A DNA stretch of 64,000 nt, taken from NCBI RefSeq assembly GCF_017893965.1, contig NZ_CP054142.1, forward strand, positions 1,054,001-1,118,000, given 5' to 3'. Shown here piece by piece: positions 43,411-52,152 of the stretch (within the stretch, counting starts at the first letter, position 1; the number at the start of each line of letters is the position of its first letter). Below the pieces are notes generated by a model. It was not told the origin of the DNA, ran no database searches, and worked only from the letters and a program-made list of their open reading frames with translations. Source of the DNA: Treponema parvum. GTDB taxonomy: Bacteria; Spirochaetota; Spirochaetia; Treponematales; Treponemataceae. Made by a program: the position numbers and the translations under genes.

Positions 43411-43434
43411 ATACGTCTGTTTTCATGTGCGTTT

Positions 43435-45351
43435 TTACGTTCGTTTTACCAGTTTGAAAAGCTCCGCTCTCGTAATAGCCGTGTATACAGGTCTTCCGTG
43501 CGGGCAGTGAGGATCTTTGAGTTCCAGAGCGGAAATTGCCAGAGCCTTTGCGCTGGAGTCGTCAAGAACATATCCGTCTTTTACAGCCGCCTTGCACGCC
43601 GTCATTGCAGCCAATTTGGAAATGAGTTCGCTTGCGTCGATTCTTTTTTCCAAAAGCATACGAGCGAGTTCTTCTTCCGTACCTCGCCAGCGTTCCGGAA
43701 CCGAAGAAATTTCCCAGCGTCCGTCGCCGCAGTTTTTTGAGGAAAATCCCGCGGCGTTCAATTTTTCCCTTATGCGCTCCATATATGCGTCTTCCTGAAC
43801 CGATTGGGTTTTTACCACGTACGGAACGAGGAGCGCTTGAGATCTTCCCTGTGAAGCTATGATTTTGTCGTATAATATGCGTTCGTGAGCGGCGTGCTGG
43901 TCGATTATGTAAAGAATATCGTTTTTTTCAGCAAGTAAAAACACTCCGAGCGCCGTGCCCAGGTACCTAAGGCCGTCCGAAGAACTGCTGTTTGGAGAAC
44001 CGTCGCCAGCGGTGCCCCCGTCTGCAGCCGCTATGGCCGCAAGAGCTAGCTGTTTCGGGCTCTGACTTGAAATTTTATATTTCGATTCGCCGAAGTCCGT
44101 GTTTTTCGTGTCCGAGAGCGCGGCGTATGTTTTTAGATCGTCCGGTTGTACAGGTATTTTATCGACGCTGTAGAAATCCGGGGTCTTTTCAAAAGGATGT
44201 TCTTTTGTAGCTCTCGAGCTTCTATAGGAAGGAGAAAAAAAGCGGGATCTTATATCTTTTGCGGCCTCAAATTTTTCCGAAAATTCTTCGGAAAGTTCTT
44301 TTTGTATCGGCTCGGAACTTAATGTTACGGCTTTAAGCGTATATTGGCGGAAAAAATTTTTTACACAGGAGCTTACGGCGTGGTGAAGTTCCGATATGTC
44401 GTGAAATCTCGCTTCTTTTTTTGCAGGGTGAATGTTAAAATCCACAGATTCCGGGGCTATCTGCACGAAAAGCGAAGCGGCGGGATGTGTCCCGTTTGGA
44501 AAATATCCTTGGCAGCCGTATTCAATTGCTTGAACAAGGGAAAATTCCGATATTTTTCTTCCGTTTACATAGATAAAGATAAATTTTTTATCCGGGCGCG
44601 AAACCGCCGGTTCTCCTATGATCAGTTTAAAAATAAAGTCGCTTCCGCTTCCTTGAATTTCATAAAAAAGTTTTTCGTTTTCACGGATAGAATTTGCCTG
44701 AATAAAACGTTCGGTAAGACTTTGCCCCGACGGCAGATCAAGTTTTGTCTGTCCGTCTATGGTAAGCCTGAATGCAATTTCCGGTTTGGGCAGCGATTTT
44801 TCAATAAAGGTGTTTTTACACATAGTAGTTTCCGAAGCAGGGCGCTTTAAAAACACCCTTCGCGCCGGAAAATTTTCAAAAAGCGCTTCCGACTGGACTA
44901 TTGTGCCTGAAACGGGCTGAATATCTTCTATTATGTGATCTTCCGTAACCGAAGCTCTCAACCTGCTTTTGCCCGACATAATGCTTAAACGGCTTACGGC
45001 TGCGATCGAAGCTAAAGCTTCGCCTCTGAATCCGAGCGTTGAAAGATGCAATAAATCCGTCTCCGTTTGAATTTTGCTTGTGGCGTGCGGTCTGGCGCAG
45101 TGTAAAAGGTCTTCTCTTGTTATTCCGGATCCGTTGTCTATCACTCGGATCTTGTCTATACCTCCGCCTGAGAGTTCTACGGTTATGGAATTTGCCCCGG
45201 AGTCTACGGCGTTATCCATAAGCTCTCTCACTATCGCGTTAGGGCGGTCTATAACTTCTCCCGCAGCGATCTTTCTGGCAACTTCCGCATTTAATACCCT
45301 TATGGGGCGGCGTTTTGCCGTTTGCAAAGATTTGTCTTTTGTTTCGCTCAT
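43435..45351 (-). CDS. mutL: DNA mismatch repair protein MutL
   Basis: 638 residues, normal length. GHKL ATPase motifs: VARKIAAGEVIDRPNAIVRE, DNGSGITREDL, ATSKIQTETDL and TLGFRGEALASIAAVS. The C-terminal dimerisation domain contains IIDQHAAHERILYD and ends CPHGRPVYTAITRAELFKLV. The endonuclease signature DQHAxxExxxYE-like region is present in modified form. Start overlaps the xseB stop (ATGA). Its stop is about 25-40 bp from the truncated GH130 gene. Confidence 0.96.
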   Translation of the reverse strand: MSETKDKSLQTAKRRPIRVLNAEVARKIAAGEVIDRPNAIVRELMDNAVDSGANSITVELSGGGIDKIRVIDNGSGITREDLLHCARPHATSKIQTETDLLHLSTLGFRGEALASIAAVSRLSIMSGKSRLRASVTEDHIIEDIQPVSGTIVQSEALFENFPARRVFLKRPASETTMCKNTFIEKSLPKPEIAFRLTIDGQTKLDLPSGQSLTERFIQANSIRENEKLFYEIQGSGSDFIFKLIIGEPAVSRPDKKFIFIYVNGRKISEFSLVQAIEYGCQGYFPNGTHPAASLFVQIAPESVDFNIHPAKKEARFHDISELHHAVSSCVKNFFRQYTLKAVTLSSEPIQKELSEEFSEKFEAAKDIRSRFFSPSYRSSRATKEHPFEKTPDFYSVDKIPVQPDDLKTYAALSDTKNTDFGESKYKISSQSPKQLALAAIAAADGGTAGDGSPNSSSSDGLRYLGTALGVFLLAEKNDILYIIDQHAAHERILYDKIIASQGRSQALLVPYVVKTQSVQEDAYMERIREKLNAAGFSSKNCGDGRWEISSVPERWRGTEEELARMLLEKRIDASELISKLAAMTACKAAVKDGYVLDDSSAKALAISALELKDPHCPHGRPVYTAITRAELFKLVKRT

Positions 45352-45620
45352 CGGCGCGTCCCTGTTTCAGGCGCACCGGAAGTTCCCGCCGTATTGTCGG
45401 TATCCGAAAAAAGATCCAGTTCAGGTTTGACTTGGGGGGAAGGTTCGTTCATAAGGATTTGTATCTTTCCTTCGATCTTTTCAAGCTCTTTTTCCATACC
45501 GCGTGCAAGTTTTATTCCCTCTTCAAAATTTTTTAAAGCGTCTTCAAGCGATATATCAGTCTGTTTAATATCCGCAGTCAATTTTTCAAGTTTGCGTAAT
45601 TTTTCTTCAAAATTATCCAT
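45348..45620 (-). CDS. xseB: Exodeoxyribonuclease VII small subunit
   Basis: 90 residues. The family core is FEEKLRKLEKLTADIKQ followed by ISLEDALKNFEEGIKLARG, then an acidic tail ending GAPETGTRR. It pairs with XseA to degrade single-stranded DNA. It starts 3 bp after xseA and overlaps mutL by 4 bp. Confidence 0.93.
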   Translation of the reverse strand: MDNFEEKLRKLEKLTADIKQTDISLEDALKNFEEGIKLARGMEKELEKIEGKIQILMNEPSPQVKPELDLFSDTDNTAGTSGAPETGTRR

Positions 45621-45623
45621 GTT

Positions 45624-46868
45624 TTACTCCAATATGACGGAAGTTCTTCCGTTTTCTATGGCCGTAACTTCCGCAGTAATATATCCTTGTGCCGGAACTA
45701 TTTCGATTTCCTGTCCTAAAACCGTATCATTACCGCTGCGTATGATCTTTTGAGTTTGTTTGTTTCGGACCATCGCGTATCCCCGCGCGAATATGGTTTG
45801 CGGACTGGCTCCTTCCATAGTGTTCACGCAATTTTCAATAAAGATCTTTACGTCTTTTATTTTTTGCTCCATGTTGGAGATGAGAGCGGCCTTTGCCGCA
45901 TCAAAGCGCGCGAGAAGCGGTTGCTCGATATTTCGCAATTGAAGTTCCATGCCGTCCAAGCTGTACGAACGCAGGATAAGCCTTATGTGTTCGATTTTGG
46001 TTTGGACGGCGGTTTTAAGTTCTTCTTTAAAGCTTCGTATGTCATTTAAAATATCGCTTTTTTGCGGGATAACAAGTTCCGCCGCGGCTGAAGGCGTTGG
46101 AGCTCTCATGGACGCGGCGTAATCGCACAGCGCCCAGTCTATTTCATGTCCTACGGCCGACACTATCGGAATTTCGGATGCGGCGACCGCGCGGACGACT
46201 TCCTCGTCGCTGAAGGGCAGTAAGTCTTCAAGGGATCCTCCTCCGCGTCCGACTATGAGAGTGTCGCACATTTTATATTCGTTGGCCGCCAGAATCTGCT
46301 TTACTATCGATTTGGAAGCTCCTTCTCCCTGTACGAGGGCGGGAAGTATTACTATGGATATGGAATCGTTTCTACGTTTGGCTATTTGAAGAATATCGCG
46401 GAGGGCGGCGCCTGTAGGGCTCGTTACGATCCCGATTCTTTGGGGAAAAAGCGGCAGCGGACGTTTTTTTGATGTGTCGAAAAGTCCTTCCGCAGCGAGC
46501 TTTTTTTTGCGTTCTTCAAGCATTTGCAGAATGTCGCCCGTACCGGACGGCTCCATGGACGATATTACTATTTGATAATTTCCTCTTGCCGCATAAACCG
46601 TCAGTTTTCCCTTGCAGCAGACTTTCATTCCGTCTTTGGGTATAAATGAAAGTTTCATAGCTGCGGATCTAAACATTACCGCGCTTATTTGCGAAGATGA
46701 GTCCTTTAATGTAAAATACACGTGACCGGAACTGCTTGGCCTGTAGTTTGAAATTTCACCCTCAAGTTTAATCGTATCCGGAGAGATATTTTCAATTGCG
46801 GCTTTTATGATGCTTGTAAGAGTCGTAACGGTAAATATTATGTCTGAATCAAACGGCGGAAAATTCAT
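45624..46868 (-). CDS. xseA: Exodeoxyribonuclease VII large subunit
   Basis: 414 residues, slightly shorter than the E. coli protein. An OB fold (GEISNYRPSSSGHVYFTLKD, the usual G-H-x-YF-LKD) precedes the catalytic domain with IGIVTSPTGAALRDIL, DTLIVGRGGGSLEDLLPF, SEIPIVSAVGHEIDWALCDY and a coiled-coil tail. No ribosome site; TAAAAT lies 8 nt before the ATG with TTGAAC 17 bp upstream, so the leader is very short or absent. First gene of xseA-xseB-mutL. Confidence 0.96.
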   Translation of the reverse strand: MNFPPFDSDIIFTVTTLTSIIKAAIENISPDTIKLEGEISNYRPSSSGHVYFTLKDSSSQISAVMFRSAAMKLSFIPKDGMKVCCKGKLTVYAARGNYQIVISSMEPSGTGDILQMLEERKKKLAAEGLFDTSKKRPLPLFPQRIGIVTSPTGAALRDILQIAKRRNDSISIVILPALVQGEGASKSIVKQILAANEYKMCDTLIVGRGGGSLEDLLPFSDEEVVRAVAASEIPIVSAVGHEIDWALCDYAASMRAPTPSAAAELVIPQKSDILNDIRSFKEELKTAVQTKIEHIRLILRSYSLDGMELQLRNIEQPLLARFDAAKAALISNMEQKIKDVKIFIENCVNTMEGASPQTIFARGYAMVRNKQTQKIIRSGNDTVLGQEIEIVPAQGYITAEVTAIENGRTSVILE

Positions 46869-46876
46869 GATGGTTA

Positions 46877-46905
46877 ATTTTATACATTCAAATAATCTTG
46901 TTCAA
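46877..46905 (-). promoter_or_regulatory. Promoter of xseA-xseB-mutL
   Basis: On the minus strand TTGAAC (46905-46900), a 17-bp spacer and TAAAAT (46882-46877), 8 nt from the start codon. Confidence 0.5.
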
Positions 46906-46910
46906 CCGTA

Positions 46911-48572
46911 ATGCCGATATTGGAAGAGATGAAAAATATAGTTGTATTGTTTGCGCCGTCCGTTTCTCTGCATATGTTCGATAAAAAATTCGACGGTCTT
47001 TCTGCCTATGAAAAAACCCTCTTTTGGACGAAAAACATTCCCGATCTTGCGGGAGTTTTTATCTTTGCCGACGGTAAAACAAGCGCCGCCTGCGCCGAAC
47101 TGAATGAAAAAAACGAAATGAGTCAAGTTTCAGTGGTTGAAAAACCTTCGTGGACGGTTTCGTCCCTGTTGCACTCTATGCACGAAGCCTGCCTCAGTTC
47201 GAATGCGCGGAATATAGTTTACGCTTGGGCGGATTGTCCTTTTTTAAACACGGCCCTTACCTTGGAAGTGATCAAAACACATTCGGAATATATCGCCGAA
47301 TACACATTTGCCGACGGCTATCCTTACGGATTCGCGCCTGAACTTATAAACTGCGACACGGCTGCGATCATAGAAAAGCTTTCTTTAAGAAAAGACGTCC
47401 CCGGCGCCGCAGGCGATAATCCGGTTTCAAGAGACTGCATTTTTTCTGCAATGAAGGCGGACATAAACGCTTTTGAAATAGAGACGGTTATCTCTCCCGT
47501 AGATTGGCGCATGTATAGGCTCGGTTTTCACTGCGCTTCCAAGGAAGGACTTTTGGCGTGTTTGAAGTTAGCCGAAATTTCCTGCGGCAAGGGCGGCAAC
47601 GAAGGCAACACGGCTGACGGTGATTCCCGTGTTCCCGACGCTGTGTCCGCAGAGGAACTTTCCGGTATGGCGTGCAAATGCGCCGGAATACTGCGCACTG
47701 TTCCGGGGTTTTACAACATACAAATCGAAACAGAATCCAGAAGTCGCTGCGTTTACAGCCCTTATGACGATGTTCTTGAAAAAACAAAAAAGAAATTCGA
47801 CAAGATGCCGCTTGAAAAGTTTAAAACCCTTGTAAACAGGATAGCGGATTTTTCGGAAAATGCGGTTTTGTCACTCTCTCTTTGGGGAGAGCCTCTTTAT
47901 CATGAACATATTAAGGATATTGTAAGCGAAGTTTTAAAATATCCAGGGTTATCCGTCTTTATTGAAACTACTGGAGACGGCCTTTCCGAAGCGCTTGCAT
48001 CTCAGATAGCCGAAATTTGTGATCGTTGCGCTCCGCGCACAAACGGCTATGCGCCTGTGATGTGGGTTGTCCTTTTAGACAGCGTCACAAAAGAAAAATA
48101 TAAGGAAATTCACTTTGTCGACGGATTTGAACTGGCATTGAACAGCATAAATCTTCTTTCAAAATATTTCCCCAAATCAGTGTATCCGCAATTCGTGCGC
48201 ATGGACATGAACGAGGAGCAGCTTGAAACTTTTTACCGATTTTGGAGCGCTGAAGACAGCCCCTCGCACGGAAACTTCATAATTCAAAAATACAATTCCT
48301 ATATCGGGCTTTTGCCTGAAAGAAAACCGTGCGATCTTTCGCCCGTGGAACGTTATCCCGATTGGCATCTCCGCCGCGACATGGTGATCTTATCCGACGG
48401 TTCCGTTCCGCTGTATAAAGAATGCATGTTTGACGATATAATCGGAAACGTTTTTGAAGAACCTCTGGAAGTTATCTGGCATAAGAGCGACCGCCTTATG
48501 GAAGATCAAATAAATAAAAAATACGATAAGATATCCGGAACCTATGATGAATACTATACCTTCAATTTTTAA
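46911..48572 (+). CDS. Spiro-SPASM-type protein: nucleotidyltransferase-like plus radical-SAM-like domain without the iron-sulfur cysteines
   Basis: 553 residues. The N-terminal ~200 residues look like a nucleotidyltransferase fold (MKNIVVLFAPSVSL, IVYAWADCPFLNT, FADGYPYGFAPELI). Residues ~265-470 follow a radical SAM barrel (GFYNIQIE, LSLWGEPLYHEHI), but the CxxxCxxC motif reads SRSRCVYS (276-283), with Ser at the first and third positions. A SPASM-like C-terminus (KPCDLSPVE, SDGSVPLYKECMFDDIIGNV, EVIWH) keeps Cys474 and Cys505. I recall a spirochaete family named spiro-SPASM. ATG 46929 is an alternative start; neither has a good ribosome site. It heads a glycan operon. Confidence 0.72.
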   Translation: MPILEEMKNIVVLFAPSVSLHMFDKKFDGLSAYEKTLFWTKNIPDLAGVFIFADGKTSAACAELNEKNEMSQVSVVEKPSWTVSSLLHSMHEACLSSNARNIVYAWADCPFLNTALTLEVIKTHSEYIAEYTFADGYPYGFAPELINCDTAAIIEKLSLRKDVPGAAGDNPVSRDCIFSAMKADINAFEIETVISPVDWRMYRLGFHCASKEGLLACLKLAEISCGKGGNEGNTADGDSRVPDAVSAEELSGMACKCAGILRTVPGFYNIQIETESRSRCVYSPYDDVLEKTKKKFDKMPLEKFKTLVNRIADFSENAVLSLSLWGEPLYHEHIKDIVSEVLKYPGLSVFIETTGDGLSEALASQIAEICDRCAPRTNGYAPVMWVVLLDSVTKEKYKEIHFVDGFELALNSINLLSKYFPKSVYPQFVRMDMNEEQLETFYRFWSAEDSPSHGNFIIQKYNSYIGLLPERKPCDLSPVERYPDWHLRRDMVILSDGSVPLYKECMFDDIIGNVFEEPLEVIWHKSDRLMEDQINKKYDKISGTYDEYYTFNF

Positions 48573-49509
48573 CGAACGGCAGATAAATATGACCGTCCTG
48601 GGCGGAACGGAATCCATGTCCGGCGTAAAAATGAATGTTTCCGTTGTGCTGATAAATTCCTTGGGCAGTCATTTTCGCTTGCAGATGCTTGAAGATCTCA
48701 TGAAATGCGGTTTTGCGTCCGTTATTTCGTTTGAACCGGATCCCGACAGCTATAACATTGAAGAATTTGTTTCGGCTTTTCCCTATGTGCGTTTTATCGT
48801 TCCGTTGGATAAGGTGACCGACGGGGATTTAATAAATATAGGAATAGGCGAAAGCGTTGGGGACTACGTGCTTGTCATACGTGATAGCCTTAAAATAACT
48901 CCTTCCATTTTAACTTCAAACCTTGCTGAAAACATCATCGCGTCGTCCGGAGCTTGCTGCATAGTTCCGCGTCTTGTTTCGTCCGACAGGCAGGGACTTC
49001 CCGTTCGCTTTATACCGTTTGCGGAACACGGCAAATTCCGTGTCGAAACCGAAGCCGCCGTCAGCGACGGAATTCCTACCTTGTATCCTTTTAACTACAT
49101 AGGCTTGTATAACAGGCGAAAATTTATGCAGCTGGGCGGATTTGATTACACTATAAATTCTTCGTATTGGCAAAACCTCGACATGTCTTTTCGATCTTGG
49201 CTTTGGGGTGAAAAAATTTGCGTTTCGACCGCTTTTCAAATTGAATATGCGCATGAAATTCCTATAGAAGACAGAACGCCGGATATGTCTCAACTGCGTT
49301 TTTATCTTAAAAACCTTGTTCCAAGGTTTAAATTCGATCACGGATATGTTCCTTTTTCATCTTTTCCGGCATACCTTGTCAACTCCTGTTGCGGTTTTTT
49401 TGAATCGCGGCGACAGTTTGCCGAAGCCAAACGCTGGGTATTTAAAAACCGGTATAGATTTAAAACCGACGCGCTTGAACTTATTAAAAATTGGAATACG
49501 ATAAAATGA
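48544..49509 (+). CDS. Glycosyltransferase-like protein (GT-A fold, GT2-related)
   Basis: 321 residues (306 if ATG 48589 is used). MNVSVVLINSLGSHFRLQML and DYVLVIRDSLKITPSIL resemble the nucleotide-binding half of GT2 enzymes, and GLYNRRKFMQLGGFDY is the acceptor-side phrase common to the family. The usual DxD reads IRDS, so metal binding is uncertain. The start at 48544 overlaps the spiro-SPASM gene by 29 bp, implying coupled translation. It overlaps the next gene by 4 bp. Confidence 0.65.
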   Translation: MMNTIPSIFNERQINMTVLGGTESMSGVKMNVSVVLINSLGSHFRLQMLEDLMKCGFASVISFEPDPDSYNIEEFVSAFPYVRFIVPLDKVTDGDLINIGIGESVGDYVLVIRDSLKITPSILTSNLAENIIASSGACCIVPRLVSSDRQGLPVRFIPFAEHGKFRVETEAAVSDGIPTLYPFNYIGLYNRRKFMQLGGFDYTINSSYWQNLDMSFRSWLWGEKICVSTAFQIEYAHEIPIEDRTPDMSQLRFYLKNLVPRFKFDHGYVPFSSFPAYLVNSCCGFFESRRQFAEAKRWVFKNRYRFKTDALELIKNWNTIK

Positions 49510-52139
49510 CGGTAGTGATAGTCCAGTGCCGCCTGTCTTCTTCTCGCCTGCCGGGCAAAGCGTTAAAAGAGCTTGGAAATAAAACCGTACTCGAATGGGT
49601 TTTAGCTGCGATGAAAAAAGTAAGGGCCGACGCTTATTACGTGGCGACCGACGAGGACTCCGCTTCAAAATTGAGCGACACGGTAAAAAGATGCGGCTGG
49701 GAAATTTTTTCAGGGCCTCTTGAAGACGTGCTTAAGCGTTTTTGCCTGCTTATAAAAAAAGTCAAAGCGGATGTCGTTCTTCGCGCTACGGCGGACAATC
49801 CGTTTTTGTTTTACGAAGCCGCGCAGTCGCTTTTACAAGAATATGAAACCTGTGCCGCGTCCTGCCCGTGCGACTACATAACTTGGACGGGGCTTCCGCA
49901 CGGTTCCGGCGTAGAAGTGTTCAACGCTCACTCGCTTCTAAAAGCGGAAGCCCTAACCTGCGAACCTTACGACAGAGAACACGTAGGACCGGCTTTATAT
50001 AATCATAAAGATAAATTTAACTGTGTTTTCAAACCCGCCCCCAAGTGCTGGACGTTTCCGCACCTGCGCACTACGATAGATACTGCAGCCGATTATGTTC
50101 GAAGCCTCTTGCTTGTTCGCAAAATTTCAGGCGGCGGATCTCCTTTAGAGCCTTATACCGCAGAAAGTATAATAGAGGCTTCGAACAATCCTTTCGTAAA
50201 AAATATGATCTTATGTGTTCCCTGTCTTAAAAAGGGCAGGGGGACGGGACACCTTAGCAGGTGCCTTGAAATTGCAGTAAAAACCGGAGCCTGCATTTAC
50301 GTCGCTAAGGATGCAAGCCTTAAAGAAAAAGAAGTTTTGATTGAAAATGCAATTTCAAACGGACTTTCTCCTTATCAGATAATTTCCGAGCTTCCGGGAA
50401 AAGGCGAGTTCAGCCTTATCATTACCGACTCCTTTTTGCTTGAAAAAGAACTCGCGCAAAAACTGTATCCTCTTGCCCCTGTGGTTTCTTTAGACGAAGG
50501 TTCTTCAAATACGGAATACTGCGATTATCTTTTGGACATTATTCCGGGAATAAAAAAAACATCGTCTGCAAACCGCATCGAACACGGTTTTATCAATTTG
50601 CCTAAAAACAAACGTACCGGAAAACGCTGTGCGGATCAGTCTCAAATAAAGACAGTATTGATTTCAATGGGAGGTGAAGATCCTGCAGACCTTTTTATCC
50701 CCGCTGTGATCGCATTCGCGGCGACAGGCAAAAAGGTTACGGCGATACACGCCAATATATTTACACAGGCCGAACGCATACCTAAGGAACTTTTGCCTTA
50801 TATAACCTTATCGGAGCCTGTAAGGTCTTTGCGCGAAAAACTTTACGAATACGATCTTGTCGTAACCCATTACGGCCTTACGGCGTATGAGGCGGCGGCC
50901 GCAGGCTGCGCCGTTCTTTTGCTTCCGACTTCTTCTCTTCATGCCGCGCTCGCTAAAAAACACGGCTTTGTCTGTTTAAAAAATCACCGTGTTTGCAGGA
51001 AAACGGTTCTTGCGGCTTTAAAAGATACTTCTCGTCTTTATCCTTCATTGGACGTAGGACATCGCGCCGCGCCGCCCGAAAAATTTGTCGATTTCATATC
51101 GGATCTTCGCGTGGGAAAACGCCTCTTTTGTCCCGTATGCGCGTCTTTCGAATCCGATCGGGATGTCGATCCCGTCGTCGCTCGTGCAAGCGATAAGACT
51201 TTCAGACGTTGCAAGAGGTGCGAGATTATCTATATGTCGTATACCGTCGCTTCCGACAAAGACTATACAAAAGATTATTTTTTTGACCAATATAAAGCTC
51301 AGTACGGAAAGACTTATCTTGAAGATTTCACTTCGATCAAAATGCAGGGAATGCGGAGAATAGGCGTAATAGATTCGGTCTTTAGACACGGCCGTCACAA
51401 GGGTTATCGCCGAGATCTTTGCAACGAAAGCCAAAACCTACGCGACGGTCGTCCCTTGCTGCTCGACGTGGGCTGCGCCTTCGGGCCGTTTTTATCCGCA
51501 GCGGCGGATAAAAATTGGAATGTCTTCGGTACCGACATCTCATTGGATGCGGTAAATCATGTACGGCAAAAACTTAAGTTTCCCGTATCCTGCGCTCCAT
51601 TTCCGGATTTTGATCCTGCGGCGGAATTCGGTGTAAATTCTTTTAACGCCGTTACTATGTGGTACGTCATAGAACATTTTAAAGAATTGAAAACCGTCTT
51701 TAAAACCGTATACTCAATTTTAGAACCGGGCGGAATTTTTGCGTTTTCCACGCCGTCCGCATCGGGAGTTTCCAGGCGTTTTAATTCAAAAAGTTTTTTT
51801 GAACAAAGTCCGTCCGATCACTACACCCTATGGGAACTTGAAAAAGTTAAGAATATAATGAAAAAAGAAGGTTTTAAAGTTGTAAAGATCGTTTCTACGG
51901 GGCATCATCCGGAGCGTTTCCCGATTTTAAGGAATATGGAAAATAAAAAAAACTGCATTTTCAATTCAAGTATGTATAAGGCGATGTATAAATTTCTTTT
52001 GTTTGTAAGCCGACTTTTCAGCTTGGGCGATACATTTGAAATTTATTGTAAAAAGATAAAATCGAAAACTTCGCCTCAGAGTTGCGGCAAAACTTCAAGC
52101 GGCGTGGAATTGTTGAGCCCCGGCACGAATAAACTATAA
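49506..52139 (+). CDS. Three-domain fusion: SpsF-like cytidylyltransferase, SpsG/PseG-like, SAM methyltransferase
   Basis: 877 residues. Domain 1 (~1-235): VVIVQCRLSSSRLPGKAL, ATADNPFLF and FPHLRTTIDTAADY match SpsF-type cytidylyltransferases. Domain 2 (~240-530): KKGRGTGHLSRCLEIAVKTG and VVTHYGLTAYEAAAAGCAVL match the SpsG/PseG UDP-sugar hydrolase fold. Domain 3 (~540-850): a zinc-ribbon-like CPVCASFES...CKRCEI, then methyltransferase motif LLLDVGCAFGPFLSAAADK and MWYVIEHFKEL. This suggests synthesis and methylation of a nonulosonic-acid-like sugar. ATG 49506 overlaps the previous stop. Confidence 0.8.
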   Translation: MTVVIVQCRLSSSRLPGKALKELGNKTVLEWVLAAMKKVRADAYYVATDEDSASKLSDTVKRCGWEIFSGPLEDVLKRFCLLIKKVKADVVLRATADNPFLFYEAAQSLLQEYETCAASCPCDYITWTGLPHGSGVEVFNAHSLLKAEALTCEPYDREHVGPALYNHKDKFNCVFKPAPKCWTFPHLRTTIDTAADYVRSLLLVRKISGGGSPLEPYTAESIIEASNNPFVKNMILCVPCLKKGRGTGHLSRCLEIAVKTGACIYVAKDASLKEKEVLIENAISNGLSPYQIISELPGKGEFSLIITDSFLLEKELAQKLYPLAPVVSLDEGSSNTEYCDYLLDIIPGIKKTSSANRIEHGFINLPKNKRTGKRCADQSQIKTVLISMGGEDPADLFIPAVIAFAATGKKVTAIHANIFTQAERIPKELLPYITLSEPVRSLREKLYEYDLVVTHYGLTAYEAAAAGCAVLLLPTSSLHAALAKKHGFVCLKNHRVCRKTVLAALKDTSRLYPSLDVGHRAAPPEKFVDFISDLRVGKRLFCPVCASFESDRDVDPVVARASDKTFRRCKRCEIIYMSYTVASDKDYTKDYFFDQYKAQYGKTYLEDFTSIKMQGMRRIGVIDSVFRHGRHKGYRRDLCNESQNLRDGRPLLLDVGCAFGPFLSAAADKNWNVFGTDISLDAVNHVRQKLKFPVSCAPFPDFDPAAEFGVNSFNAVTMWYVIEHFKELKTVFKTVYSILEPGGIFAFSTPSASGVSRRFNSKSFFEQSPSDHYTLWELEKVKNIMKKEGFKVVKIVSTGHHPERFPILRNMENKKNCIFNSSMYKAMYKFLLFVSRLFSLGDTFEIYCKKIKSKTSPQSCGKTSSGVELLSPGTNKL

Positions 52140-52152
52140 CAGGTAGAACTTT

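Noticed and set aside
43440-43740. Downstream part of the frame that begins with the GH130 fragment
   Set aside because: It is wholly antisense to the conserved mutL C-terminus and has no GH130 resemblance.
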